Positions 1 through 11,384 are shown, counted from the first letter of the stretch. The stretch: 60,000 nucleotides of DNA from Cryptomeria japonica (GCF_030272615.1 NC_081406.1:237627922-237687921), one strand, 5' to 3'. Notes: generated by a model from the letters alone, not told the origin. Made by a program: numbers and translations.

Positions 1-371
1 ACCTCTATAAGAGATGAAGTCACCTCAATAGACAACACCAAGGACAACACATGAGAAGGAATAGAGAGAGAACCAAGGAAAGGAAGGGAACCAAAGCTCA
101 CAATGTCCTTTGTCGATCAGCACACCCAAAATAGCAAGAGGCCCAGGCAAGAAGCAACAAAAAGTGCAAAACGAGAAAAACTACGATCCCGAACAGGGGA
201 GCACCACATTCTTACCATACCAAACGCCAAAAACCAGAATGGCACCCGCACAACTATCCACACAACCACACACACCATCCTAAAAAAACGGTGAAAATAC
301 TACATACGATTGTGGCCACAACGTCTGGACGTCACCAAAAAGTCTTCCTTGGTGGCCATAGCCGTTTGTCC

Positions 372-600
372 TCACACCTTTCCTACACGAACCAACGAGC
401 CAAAACGCCCACTCCAATCACACAGCCACAAGACAAACCCGAAAGAGGGAAGTACAGAGGTCGGCAAAGGAACGAACCAGCCAAAAACAAGCCACTCTCC
501 ATCCGGATCTCCATCATCTTCCTCCCCTGCATCTTCTCCCGCGACCCTGGCTGCCCCTGCTCCTCGCGCGCTCTCCGCCATTCAAAAAAACTTTATTTTA
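372..600 (-). other. GC-rich island, possible 5' end of an unidentified gene
   Basis: This stretch is much richer in G and C than the AT-rich DNA around it. On the minus strand an open frame starts at 581 and begins MAESARGAGAARVAGEDAG, an Ala/Gly/Glu/Asp-rich start. The run is open for only 69 codons, and I recognise no domain. It could be a first exon whose donor I cannot place, a promoter or 5' UTR, or the 5' end of a LINE-like element. The plus-strand frames over the same bases look like shadows. No function is proposed. Confidence 0.2.
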
Positions 601-3372
601 CATTTGTTATGAGATCCCTATCAACATATATTACCAATATGTAATATTTTTGGTGACAAATGAATAGTCACATGACATGGAAAAATAATATTAATTTTAA
701 AGATGAAATAAATCGTTGAAAATCTAGCAAATATTATCACCAACTACCCTTCAACATTTTTAATCTTATGAACAATAATTTTTTAATATAAAATTTGTCG
801 CATATAATAATCAAATAATTCTAATATTTAGAGAGTTAAATCAAAATATTTAGATTCTAAAAATAAATTTAAAATTTTAGTTAAAAATGTCTAATATAAA
901 TTAATACAAAAAATACAAAATTTAATGTAATAAACTATATTATAATATTTGGAGACAATTATTATATACATTTAGTTATTTCAACAATATTTAATCTTGT
1001 TAAAAATTTGAACAATGATATTTTCCACTCACATTTATTATACAATATGTTTCTATTATTACTATAATTAATATTGTTACAATAAGCAATATAGGTAGAA
1101 TCCCATTGACATATAATAACTCGATAGTAGTCTTGAATTATTTTAATTGTTTAAAAATTACTTTATTTTACTTTAGAATTATTTGAAAGTTTGTATTTAC
1201 TTAAAAGATCTTTCTTTAAAGCATAAATTATGCAAAACAAAATTCCATCTTTCCTGCAACCACAAGACTCAAAAACACTAACAAAGATACAGAGATCGTT
1301 TTCAACACACCAAATAGATACATCATTAAATCTACAAACATAACATGACAACCGTTGCCCTGTCGATGGCCTCTCTTCTTCTTCTAACAAATTCTCTATT
1401 CATGTTTCTTTCTCTACGCACATTCACTTCTACCTTCCCACACAAGGTCTCTTCTTTATTTGCCTATTCCAAATCTTTGTACCACTTCATTTGTGCCACT
1501 TCAAAGCTATCACTCAAAGAATTCATATGAACCTTCTAATTTCCACAACCACCAACACATCCTCTAATCTTTTGCACATCCATCAAGGTGGGCCCAAATT
1601 GAAATTAACAACGTTTGGATCAAACGAAGATTTAAACCTTGATTACACCATTAACAACACAACCAACAAACGACTACATCACAAGGTGATCCCCAACTAT
1701 GAAAATCTATATCACTCTTACCTCTCTTTACAAAAAAACATTAATTAATTTACATACCAAATTACTATTAAAAATAACTTTAAAGCTTTTTACCTTTATA
1801 TGATATAATAATCTATGACAATCCATGTAATCACATAACTTCATTGAATAATAATAATAATAATAATAATCTTCTGCTGCTTACATCCTAAGACACATTA
1901 TTTGACTTCTACTAAAACAAAGAAACATGCCATCCATGAAATGAAATTAATCCAATTAGCATATAAGATGTACGTTCGAGTCATAATTTGATGCCGTGCA
2001 ACATTGCCGCAACGCGTACAAGCGAATAGTGTTAAACACCGCAGAATAGTTAGGTAATGTATTGGTTTATATGTAAGTGAATAATTAAATACCCCGGAAT
2101 ATCACAATTAAAGTCTCTATCGATCTTTTGTGGTCAATTCTTAAATTTGAAAGGGCTTCAATTCAATGGTTTTTAATGTTTGTACATATGCCCCATCTAA
2201 GTGTAATCATGTGGAAAATATAGAGAATATCGTATCCTACTCTCTTTACAGTTGTAGGAAAATGCCATTATACAATGTAACTACTCAATGTAAAAATTGA
2301 ACACCTCCTTTCAAGTAGGTTTCTTTTTAATGTTTTATGTGATTGCTTTGCTGTTGGAAGTACTTCATTCATTACCTAGTTTATTTATTGCTCTTACTAT
2401 TATTTTAATAATTAGTACAATGTATTTAGTGCTGGTCAATTTTTTTCAAATTATTATTGTATAATGATTTTTAATTAGAATATGTTTATTTATTGGGTTG
2501 TCTTTTTTATAGAAATTTAGCGGAAAATTTAGATTTTATTATAATTATTTATGTATATTTATAAACAAATTGCATTGTAAGTTATAGAAAAATAAATTTA
2601 AGAAATTTTTATAATATAAGTAATATACATATGATCTGATAAAATAATAGAATAAATAAAAAATAAAAAATAAAGATAATATACAATATTTGTATGGAGG
2701 TAAACTTTTTAATAGTTTCTTTTGATTGAGATCTATAATTATGTGTTGGCATTATTCCAATGCAATGGGAAGGATATAGTAGCTTCTTCTCTATCATGAC
2801 ATCATTTTAGTACTTGGAATTTTGTAGAAAAAAAATGCATTGGGATCACTTATCGCTATAGTCTACTTCAATGAATGAAAAAGACTATTACTAAAATATA
2901 TTGACATCTATGTTTTTTTTAGAATCATATAAATCAAGGGTGATAAAAGAATATAAAAAGAATAAGATACTAAGATTTCAATTTGGGTTGGCTTAAAATT
3001 CCTCAAATATTGTGGAAGTCGGGTAGTAGAAAATGCTCATTGTAATTGCAATATTATGGTATGCTTCTATTTTTTTAATTTTCTCAAAATTTATTTATAA
3101 ATTTAACTAAGATTTTCATCTTCATCTTTTGTGTTCTAGCCAATCAAAAATTATAGTCTGAAAATAAATTAGTATTGTATATTTATATTTTGATATCATG
3201 TTAGAAATGAAGATCAATTAAACAATAAACTATTATATAGAAAATAATGTAGAAGAAAATGGGTGAAATACATAGAGAACAACCTTATTTACATGAGAAT
3301 TCTTTTTTTGATAATAAAGCATCATTCATTAATAAGGAACCTTATAGGTATAACAAGAACCTATAAATTAGT
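601..3372. other. AT-rich spacer without recognisable genes
   Basis: The only open frames are short and AT-driven, and none resembles a known protein. A short (AAT)n microsatellite lies at about 1847-1870. I see no LTR ends, tRNA genes or coding-like composition. Confidence 0.7.
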
Positions 3373-4298
3373 CCTCATCAACTTCATCCAAGATGACCAC
3401 AAAAACTAATTTTTTTTTTTTTTTAATTGGTTAAATTATCCACTGTGCTTTCAAACATGTTGAATAGTAATCAATATTGGTTTGTCTTTAACTAATTACT
3501 ATCAACTATACTTTCAACCAATCAAAAATCAACTAATAAGTCTATGGAGCTATTCTACTAGGAAATCAATTGATCTTCAATATTTTCCAAACATTTATTT
3601 TAAAGAACAAAATCAACTTGATCTATGCTACTAAATCTCTATTAAACTCAAAATCATCTAATTAATCTAAGTGGACTTCTTACTAAAAAGTCACTTGATC
3701 ATCAAAATTTATTCTAGGAGATAAACTCAACTTTAATTATATCAATCACAATTGTGTCCAATAAGAATCAACTTTCCATCAAACTCTACTCTAATAATTA
3801 TAATATTCACCAACTCAATAAAATCAATATAAATTAACCCTCATCAACTTCATCCTATATGATCAAATAAATTTATGTTTCCAATTATGAATTATATTTT
3901 CAAACATGTTGCAAAAAAATTACAACATTCTTTTACTAATTACTATCAACTATGTTGTCAACTATTCAAAATCAACTAATTAATCTATGAATCAGATCTA
4001 CTAAGAAATGAATTGGTCTTAAATATTTACCAAATATTTATTCAAAAGAAAAAACTCAACTTCAACTATCCTACTAGAAATTTGGCAATCAAACTCAAAA
4101 TCAACTACTTAATCTAGGGAGACTCTTTACTAAGAAATCGCTTAATCATCAATATTTATCAAATATTTATTTTAGGGGATACACTTAATTTCAACTATGT
4201 GAATCACAATTGTGTCTAGTAGGAATCAAAATTGGAGTCAAATTTAACTCTAACAAATAGAATATTCATTGACTCAATAAAATCATCATAAATTCGAC
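3373..4298. repeat. Diverged tandem duplication, two units of about 460 bp
   Basis: Unit 1 (3373-3838) and unit 2 (3839-4298) share an ordered series of phrases. Both open with CCTCATCAACTTCATCC. Both then carry TTTCAAACATGTTG, ACTAATTACTATCAACTAT, AATCAACTAATTAATCTATG-like text, and an ending with ACTCAATAAAATC. The many mismatches show that the duplication is old. Neither unit encodes protein. Confidence 0.6.
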
Positions 4299-4696
4299 TT
4301 GCAAGAATTTGAGTCCAAACCACCATATCTTTGATTTCAAAAACAAAAAAAAAATCTACAAATTTGAAAATCATTCACTTATTTATCAATTACAAGAAAA
4401 CTACTATTATTACAATACTGCCAAAACACACCACAAATGGACTACTCCATAACACTTATTTTCAAAGAATAATTAGTTTTTACCACTAGGGGAAGACCAC
4501 AAGTAGTTGTTATAACTAACTTTGTGAACCCATAGATCCTAAACGGTACATTAGATTTTGACTTTTTTTGTTTTGGTTATCTTTGTATGCAACTTGACTT
4601 CTTATAGCTATTGTTTCATCTTTTGGGTAGTAAATATGAACGTTTGGGATTCATTATGTACACAAGGGTTAAAAATGATAATTTAGAAGTGTTACC

Positions 4697-4831
4697 TGTT
4701 GGTGTTGGAAATACGCCACACCTGGACCAACGACGGACTGGTCCAAGAGGGGCCAGTAGCTCAGTGGTAGAGCACTCTAGCAGTGTATGGAAGGTCTTAG
4801 GTTTGAGTCCTAGCTGGTCCATGTCTCAACA
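4697..4831 (+). repeat. 5' LTR of the TRIM
   Basis: 135 bp from TGTTGGTGTTGG to GTCTCAACA, with TGTTG/CAACA inverted ends. It is followed at once by the primer-binding site. Confidence 0.92.
4750..4821 (+). promoter_or_regulatory. tRNA-like sequence with Pol III A and B boxes (5' LTR copy)
   Basis: The 72 nt fold as a tRNA. The acceptor stem is GGGCCAG with CTGGTCC plus a discriminator A. The D arm is GCTC/GAGC, and the T arm closes around TTTGAGT with one mismatch (TTAGG/CCTAG). TAGCTCAGTGG matches the A-box consensus, and GGTTTGAGTCC is one base off the B box. The anticodon arm is weak, with an apparent 8-nt loop and a mismatch, so it is unlikely to be a working tRNA. No run of four T occurs between here and about 5177, so a Pol III transcript could cross the whole element. 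This is an inference from sequence only. Confidence 0.8.
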
Positions 4832-4843
4832 TGGTATCGGAGC
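4832..4843 (+). other. Primer-binding site of the TRIM (initiator Met tRNA type)
   Basis: TGGTATCGGAGC directly follows the 5' LTR. It differs at one base from TGGTATCAGAGC, the usual plant PBS complementary to the 3' end of initiator methionine tRNA. Confidence 0.85.
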
Positions 4844-4886
4844 CAGGTCTAGGCTAGGAGCCCTAAGCACACGAGAGGTGTGGCTT

Positions 4887-4895
4887 AAGGGGGGT
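4887..4895 (+). other. Polypurine tract of the TRIM
   Basis: AAGGGGGGT abuts the 3' LTR and would prime plus-strand DNA synthesis. Only about 43 bp separate the PBS from this tract. Confidence 0.75.
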
Positions 4896-5030
4896 TGTTG
4901 GTGTTGGAAATAAGACACACCTGGACTGACGATGGACTAGTCCAAGAGGGGCTAGTAGCTCAGTGGTAGAGCACTCCAACAGCGTATGGAAGGTCCTAGG
5001 TTCGAGTCCTAGCTGGTCCATGTCTCAACA
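4896..5030 (+). repeat. 3' LTR of the TRIM
   Basis: 135 bp, the same length as the 5' LTR. It is followed by the TTACC target duplication. Confidence 0.92.
4949..5020 (+). promoter_or_regulatory. tRNA-like sequence with Pol III A and B boxes (3' LTR copy)
   Basis: This copy is better preserved than the 5' one. The acceptor is GGGCTAG with CTGGTCC plus A, the D arm GCTC/GAGC, and the T arm a perfect CTAGG-TTCGAGT-CCTAG. The A box TAGCTCAGTGG and the B box GGTTCGAGTCC both fit consensus. The anticodon arm CTCCA/TGGAA has one mismatch and an 8-nt loop, so no anticodon can be assigned. Confidence 0.82.
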
Positions 5031-5855
5031 TTACCCAATACCTACTTAAAGATACCCCAATAAATGTACTATACAACCACCTAAAAAATTGCAAAGAACT
5101 TATGCATAAACGCTCCAGTAATCCTACGTTATAGGTACCAATAAAGTTACACAACCCCTCTAATTAAAGTCTTCAATTTTTAACTACTGAGGTATAAGGG
5201 GTGGCTATTGGTACATGTGAAATTTATTAATGGAATTTTAGTTATCAATTTTTTTGGTTTCTTTAAAGTTAATAATTGGGAGATTGAGAGACCAAAAAGT
5301 GAACGAGAGTGGTATTGGTCTCAACCGAGTCCCTAGGTGAAAAGTAGGAACTAGGGGAAGAGCACCAGTAGTCGTTATAGCTAACTTTATGCACTCATAG
5401 ATCCTAAATGGTGCATTGGATTTCGACTATTTTTTCATCTACCTTTGTATGCAACTTAACTACTTATAGTCATTGTTTTGACTTTTGGGTATTAAATGGG
5501 CGTTTGAGATCCATTATGTACACAAGGGTCAAAAAATGGCAATTTAGAAGTGTTGCCCAATACCTACTTAAAGATACCCCAATAACTGTACTCTACAACA
5601 ACCTCATAATTTGTCAAGAATTACGCACAAATGCTCCTAAAATCCTATGCTATAGGTACCAATAAAGTTGCATAGCTCCTCCAACTAAAGTTTGCAAATT
5701 TGAACTATTGAGGTATAGGTGGGCGGCTATTGGTACATGCAAAATTTATCATTTTTTTGATTTCTTTAAAGTTAATAATTGAGAGATTGAGCAAACAAGA
5801 AGTGAATGAGAGTGTCATTAGCCTCAACTGAATCCCTCAATGAAAAACAAGAACT

Positions 5856-8439
5856 CACAGCAGTGAGATGGAAGAGAACATGGAGAGGGTGTTCCAATTG
5901 AATATCGACAACCCTATTTAGTTCATGTGAACCATTCATTAATTAATTCATTAATGTGTGAGTTAATAAACATACATCTATAATTACGAAAATCGAAGTA
6001 GAATAAGTTCCTTTAACCCCCCACCCAACATGGTCGAACCCTTCCCCCACCATTATTTTTCCCTTTGGGTGAATGATTCAACTGGTGAAATATTCCAACT
6101 ACCAACGAACCCCACGCATAGCCGTCCCTCCCTCTTTCATGTGCTTTTTATCTTTGTTTATGTTGGAGTAGTTGTGCGTTGCTTTCGCATTCAACATATG
6201 CTGGCCACGCAATATAATTCCATTACAAACGTTAACCCATCACGTGGAGTCTGTGGCGTGTCCCTTTAGTAGAAGCTGGGGTGCCCACATGTGGGCTACG
6301 TCACTGATGAGGAATTATTTTATGATAGAAGAAAAATCAATGCACCCAGATTCTCGTGTGAAAAATATCTGTTTTTTGGTAATGGCCTGCTCTAAAATAA
6401 ATAAAGCAGATGAAGTTGCAGGCCTTATCTTGACTGTTGGCTCCTGCGCTACACCCGGTGATTTAAATGAACACGTTATTTTTACAAAGAAATTTCTGTG
6501 CGTTGGACTAAACAATCAGAAGATTTCATCTGATCCTGTAAATGTCAACGTTCATTTACCTTCCCAAGTTAACATATAGCTTGAGAAAAGAGAGGTCCAT
6601 CAAGTTAACAACATTCTACTCTTGACATAAGAATCCAAAAAACTCCTTAAGAGTCTTGTTGTTTAGTTCGATCATTATTCCCTCTCTCTCTTTCTGAAAC
6701 ATGTATATTATGCCTTGGGCTCATTTCAAGTTGTCATGAGGCATTGATATGTTGTTTATAGAAGTTTTAATGGTTGTCATTTTCAATTGTATCTCTCTTA
6801 ATTACATTCAATTGTATCAGGTTTATATTTTTAAAATCATCCATCCTCTTTTTCTGATTATTAAAATCTTTAATTATGTTAGTAATCATTGTTGAGTTTA
6901 ATCTTAATTTAAGTTTTAAGAAAGTCTTAATTGAGTTGTATATGAAATTTAATTTTAATTATTTCATTTTCAAATATGAATCTTCTTAAGATGTTATATT
7001 AGAGGTTATATTTATTTTTCAAGGAGTCCAACTTCATAGCCAACTCAATCTAGGACATTTCACATTTTCAAGACCGACACTTATATATGTTTTCTCACCT
7101 TCTTTGTAGTTGGTTAGCTTTGGGGTCATATGAGTCAATGCCTTTTTGCAGAGATTAAGCCTCCAAAAAGTGTGTGTCTATCTCATTAAGCCACCCCATT
7201 AGTCACCTTAGTGACCTTAATGAAATTCTCGTTTAAGACTTTATCCTCCATAGAACCAAGGGTTATATTATCTTACTAGCCCTAGCAGTGGGCCTTTAAA
7301 CAAGGGGTTCCTCCACGAGAATCTTAATGGTAATAAACTTGGGGATAGAGTTAACCTTACTTTGTGAGGGTCCAAGTTGGGTGAGGTGGGGTGGAGTGGG
7401 ACAAGGAGAGGAGTAGGGTAGGGTGCGAAGGGACTACCACTATCTAAGTAGGAGTCTTGCATGGGTAATGATTTGACTTTTATATTTTAATACAACAAAA
7501 AATGAGTATTTGATGTAGTGATAGTTGTTAGTGTAAGTAGTGTCATTATGGACCTAGGTAGCTAATCACCTTTCAAGGATTGACCTATTCACATTTAGCT
7601 TAAGTTAAATTAGGCTATTTTATGTTTCTGTCTCACTTAATATGATTGATACATGTGCCTTCATCCCTTGAGACACCTATTGCACTTATATTTGATACTT
7701 TCTCATATACTTGTCAAGTAAGTTTACAAGTTTGCTACCTTTGGAGAGTTAGTCACAATTTAATTCCTACCTTAGCTGTACCTTGCCTATTATACAAGAT
7801 ATCTAGGTATAGTTTTACACTCTTCATTTGTCATATTCTAGATTATCCTATTGTGTTTATCGTTTCACTAGTGGAAGTTAGTTTTGATGCTTTCAGATTT
7901 TTGGCTTGCTCCAGCATAATATTAAAGGTATCTTTGCATGATTCTTCTTGCATCAAGTTGATTCCACACAAAGGGTATAGTTGCATGGCTGACTAAAGTC
8001 CTACGCAGTTGAGGGCTGAAGTTGCACAATTGGGTCCTGAAACGGCATAGTTGGAATCCAAAATTGCATAGTTGAGGGATCAAACTATACATTTGATTGG
8101 TTCTGATGCAGATTTGACTAGGTCAAAATATAGTTTGACTATGGTTTAGGAATAAAGTTTGGGTTGGTTAGGGTTTGACTTGGTTTGAGTAGGGTTTGAT
8201 TTGGTTTAGACTAGGGTTTGACCTAGGTTAAATTCTCAAGTGCCCAATTAGGGCATTGAACTAGGGTTTAGAGTTAGGGTTCCTAATTAGGGTTTTGAAA
8301 TGTACATAACTGTTGGGTTAATGGGACAGGATTGATATGGTTAGGGTTAACAATTTGTTTGCCCCATTATCATTTAGGTTAATCTGCCTACATTAAAGAA
8401 TCAAGAGTGTCAACCAACATGCAAGTCACTTCGACATCA
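5856..8439. other. Spacer without a supportable gene
   Basis: Two plus-strand open frames stand out by length: 6172-6579 (135 codons) and 7646-7996 (116 codons). Neither has a recognisable domain, signal or neighbour. The 6000-6580 part is less AT-rich than its surroundings and contains CACGTG-like words, so a decayed exon is possible. I make no product call. Confidence 0.55.
8130..8310 (+). repeat. Degenerate TAGGGTTTGA-type short repeats
   Basis: Variants of TAGGGTTTGACTTGGTTTGA recur about every 20 bases, followed by TTAGGGTT-like words. The text resembles degenerate plant telomere repeat (TTTAGGG) but is too irregular to be called telomeric. It directly precedes the plant-mobile-domain pseudogene. 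Confidence 0.5.
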
Positions 8440-9710
8440 CCTAAGGGGACATGAGAGAGATTGTCTCTTGCACTTAGGATTGTATTATATCACATATATG
8501 CTGAAGATAAGGGAAAAAAAGGACTCTTCTTTGCATTAATAGAAAGATGGCATTCAGAGAAATTCATTTCATCTAATAATGGGGGAGGCAATGGTCACAT
8601 TGGAGGACATGTGGCATATACTAAGAATTCCCATCCATCGTGAGCTAGCTATGAATGAGCCTGCAACTAGGAGGGATGCTCTTATTCAGATGTTTGAAGT
8701 GGACACAAATGAGTTATGCATTTTCATTTATTAGATCAGATGGGAGATGATGGATGATCAACATTTGAGGTTGTTGACCATTATTAGTACAATTACACCA
8801 GGATTACTAGCACCAAATAGGAGAGCACATGGATTCTTGATAGGATGGGGTCATGTGCTAGAGTGGATGGTGATGGATGGGACTATGTTTGCATGGGGAC
8901 CATCCATGCTCAACATGTTATATTTTCATCTAGACTAGGTAGCATACAGATGGACTTTGACTATTAGTTGCGGGTTGACATTGCTATATGTGTGAGAATT
9001 TGATCACATAGTAGTGTGCATAACTATACCAGCTAGACAAGTGTGGCCAAGTATACCTTATGTATATTTCTATGACGGGGCACTGTCATAGGGACCTTTG
9101 GGATACACATTATACTAGAGACATTAGCTAGATTGCCTCAAAGATTTTACGTGGAGATCGTATAGAGATAACCTCGATTGGGTGAATGATGATGAGCATC
9201 TCCCTTACTGCAGACATGAGAGATATTTGATAGGCTAGATTATTTTGAGACTGAGAATCATTGATGTTTAATTACCAGAGAGGGTGTGATGATAGTTTGG
9301 GGAGCGACATGATGTCCCTATAGGTGTGGCATATTATGAATAATCCAACAAAGAGGTTGGACATTGGGGACTAGTCATCAAACCACATATAGCATTTACA
9401 AAGTTTGAGCAGTAACAACCTAGACATTGGGGTGTAAGTCTAGATGTTATAGATGTAGGCACAACAATGACATATGTTAGGTGGTTTCTAGAGCATAGGC
9501 CAATTCCTTTGACATATCCAAAGATTTTAGTTTTGAGGGTGGCACTGCGACAAGATCAAAGGAGAGGAATGAATGAGTCAGACAAGGATTTAGATGAGGA
9601 TGAGGATGGAGAATCCAATGAGGATGCCAAGGAGGATTCAGATGACGATGAGGAGTTAGGAGATTATGATGCCATCTAGATGGATCAAACCAATGACATA
9701 CAAGTTCCAT
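8440..9710 (+). pseudogene. Plant mobile domain (PMD, MAIN/MAIL-like) pseudogene
   Basis: The conceptual translation follows the aminotransferase-like plant mobile domain. Frame 1 from 8461 gives LALRIVLYHIYAEDKGKKG and ALIERWHSE. A frameshift near 8570 leads to EAMVTLEDMWHILRIPIH, the usual TLEDV...GLPI block. Frame 2 from 8747 then gives the helical core: LLAPNRRAHGFLIGWGHVL, WGPSMLNMLYFHLD, VAYRWTL, VWPSIPYVYFYDGALS, HLPYCRHERYLIG and LPERV. At least five stops interrupt frame 2 (for example at 8936-8938). The acidic tail DLDEDEDGESNEDAKEDSDD follows. PMD proteins occur as host genes and as passengers of Mutator-like and Gypsy elements; I found no TIR or pol nearby, so the origin is open. 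It is not functional as read. Confidence 0.72.
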
Positions 9711-10370
9711 AAGATGAGCCTATACAGGATGTGGCCATGGGCAATGAGGTCAAGCATATTCTCGATGACAGGTTTGTGAGGGGAAAGAAGAGGTATCAAA
9801 GAGATCACATCTCATTTCTTAAGAGATAGATAACATATCTTCAAGTGGATAGGAAAAATTGGGATGTTGAGCGAGCATCCATGATTGCAGGTATGGAGAG
9901 AGTGATAGTGAAGAGAGATTGGTTGAGTGCAGAGAGGGATACTCTGATAGCTTCTTGGAATACAACATATAGGATAGCCTAGGAGGCAAAACGAGCACTT
10001 CTGATCATAGATAGGGATAGACTTATAGTAGAGAGGGATACACATAGAGCCTCTTGAGACATAGCAGTGTCCAAAGCACAAAGAGAACATGAGGTTGTTC
10101 AAGATTTTATCCAAAGTGTCACAGATATCAACATGCATGAGGCCATCTGGGAGATAGGGGAGTTATGGAATGAGGCTAGGTATTACAAGGACTCGTATGA
10201 GAGTGTGGTGCTTGCAGAGCAATGAGAACCATCATATCAAACACAAAGTAGGTCACACAACAGTACACATTCCTAGAGGAAAAAAAGTAGTGTGGTGGTG
10301 ATAGAGCCATTGAGACCACCAAGATAGGTAGGATCGAGGGTATGAGGAGGGTAACAACACAAAGTTGTGT
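9711..10370 (+). pseudogene. Coiled-coil tail of the PMD pseudogene
   Basis: Continuing on the plus strand, the translation is rich in charged heptad-like text such as AGMERVIVKRDWLSAERDTL and IDRDRLIVERDTHRAS, interrupted by stops. It probably belongs to the same decayed protein as the PMD. Element A inserted just past its end at 10398/10399. No function is assigned. Confidence 0.45.
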
Positions 10371-10398
10371 CACTCTTTTATAAAGGAAATGGCCAATG

Positions 10399-11367
10399 TG
10401 TTAGAATCAGGGATCACTTGGGGGGGGGAGGGAATCAGTGATCTATCGGAAATCAAATCCACAAACTTATTCTTTATCCACCAGTCAGCAATGCATAAGA
10501 GAAAAGAACATAAACAAGCATTAAATAAACCATAGATCCACAACACCGGAATTTTTACGTGGGAACCTAGAAAGGGAAAAACCATGGTGGGGCTGGAACC
10601 CACAATATTCATATACTATGGCCATGAGTACATAAATATTACATAGTGGGGAATGCTCTTGCATTCAGGCTCACCGCCTAGAGCTCACTGCTCAACTACA
10701 ATAACTCGGAAGGCTACAACCTTCAGGGAAGTCTCATTGACTTAAAATTTGATTACATTAAGGAAATACAATTAAATGAACTCTGAAATAGCATCTAATA
10801 ATGCAAGAATGAGTTTCAGTTAAGCACTAGATCTCTGACTATCCTCGCTTTGCAAATACTTTGTTTCTGTCTCAGTCAGCTACTAGTTATCTATGAACCA
10901 AATGCGCACGTGAAACTATGCTCAATCACAAAAAATGGATCTCCACAATAGTAATACACCAAAAAATAATCTCCAATTCGATCTTATATATTTGGTCTTA
11001 ACAAAAATAATCTCCTTCAAGTTGACTTCAAGAAGTGTAACGTGTAGTTTCAAGTTGGCTTCAATCTTTAACAAAACATAGCACCAGACTAAAAGAATAT
11101 CATCACATTCTTCTTAAGGATCTTCCCATTCACCGAGATCACAAAATCAATCACCAAAATCACTGCAATCATAAAAAATCTTTATGGATCAAAACATCAC
11201 TGAAATAGCCTTGTTTTACCGATTAACTACCTACCGGCTAATTCCTGCTTCTAGATAAGAGGAATCACGACTACTAGATCGAATCTCCAAGAAGAGTTGC
11301 CATCAATGAGAACCCTAGACCAATAAGCAACTACCAGAAGTCACTGGATGAGTGTCAATTGCCAACA
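10399..11367 (-). repeat. 3' LTR of element A
   Basis: It starts TGTTGGCAATTGACAC on the minus strand at 11367 and ends TCTAACA at 10399. It matches the copy at 16646-17617 throughout. A G-run (10419-10427 region) and GAATCAGTGATC mark its 3' end, as in the other LTR families here. Confidence 0.9.
10651..10666 (-). other. LTR hairpin, element A 3' LTR
   Basis: The 6-bp stem GAATGC/GCATTC closes a TCTT loop (plus-strand reading). It sits beside the block AGCTCACTGCTC, about 260 nt from the LTR 3' end. See the finding on covarying hairpins. Confidence 0.6.
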
Positions 11368-11384
11368 ATCTCCCCCTTTGGCAT
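11368..11384 (-). other. Polypurine tract of element A
   Basis: On the minus strand, GCCAAAGGGGGAGAT abuts the 3' LTR. A second, weaker copy (CTCTCCTCCTTTGATAG in plus reading) lies near 11553-11570. Confidence 0.85.

Larger units (their letters stand above)
4697..5030 (+). mobile_element. Miniature LTR retrotransposon (TRIM) with tRNA-like LTRs
   Basis: This 334-bp element has two 135-bp LTRs that start TGTTGG and end CAACA. They differ at about 12 positions by eye, mostly transitions. A 64-bp interior holds a primer-binding site directly after the 5' LTR and a G-rich polypurine tract directly before the 3' LTR. TTACC flanks both ends (4692-4696 and 5031-5035), and the neighbouring tandem unit preserves the empty site. 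There is no coding capacity, so an autonomous element must have supplied the enzymes. Strand is set by the PBS-to-PPT order. The LTR is unusual in being mostly a 72-nt tRNA-like sequence with Pol III-type internal boxes. This parallels Cassandra TRIMs, which carry 5S rRNA sequence in their LTRs. Confidence 0.92.
4485..5855. repeat. Tandem duplication whose left unit holds a TRIM insertion
   Basis: Both units start with ACTAGGGGAAG (4485 and 5350) and share ordered text: CATAGATCCTAAA, TTTGTATGCAACTT, CATTATGTACACAAGGGT, AATTTAGAAGTGTT, CCCAATACCTACTTAAAG, TATAGGTACCAATAAAGTT and TTCTTTAAAGTTAATAATTG. The left unit is about 526 bp once the 334-bp insertion and its 5-bp duplication are removed; the right unit is about 506 bp. 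The right unit reads AGTGTTGCCCAATACC where the left has the insertion, so it acts as an internal empty site. Confidence 0.85.

Noticed and set aside
4750-4821. A functional nuclear tRNA gene
   Set aside because: The anticodon arm has a mismatch and an 8-nt loop, no T-run terminator follows, and the sequence is duplicated exactly as part of two LTRs.
4949-5020. A plastid DNA insertion
   Set aside because: The 5' half resembles plastid-type tRNA wording (TAGCTCAGTGGTAGAGC), but the LTR boundaries, PBS, PPT and TSD explain the whole 334 bp as a retroelement.
6172-6579. A 135-codon protein-coding gene
   Set aside because: No domain, splice structure or coding-like context was found; the length is compatible with chance.
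7646-7996. A small membrane protein
   Set aside because: The hydrophobic residues follow from T-rich DNA, and there is no supporting context.
9477-9710. Minus-strand ORF rich in His and Pro
   Set aside because: It is the antisense of the acidic Asp/Glu-rich tail of the PMD pseudogene.
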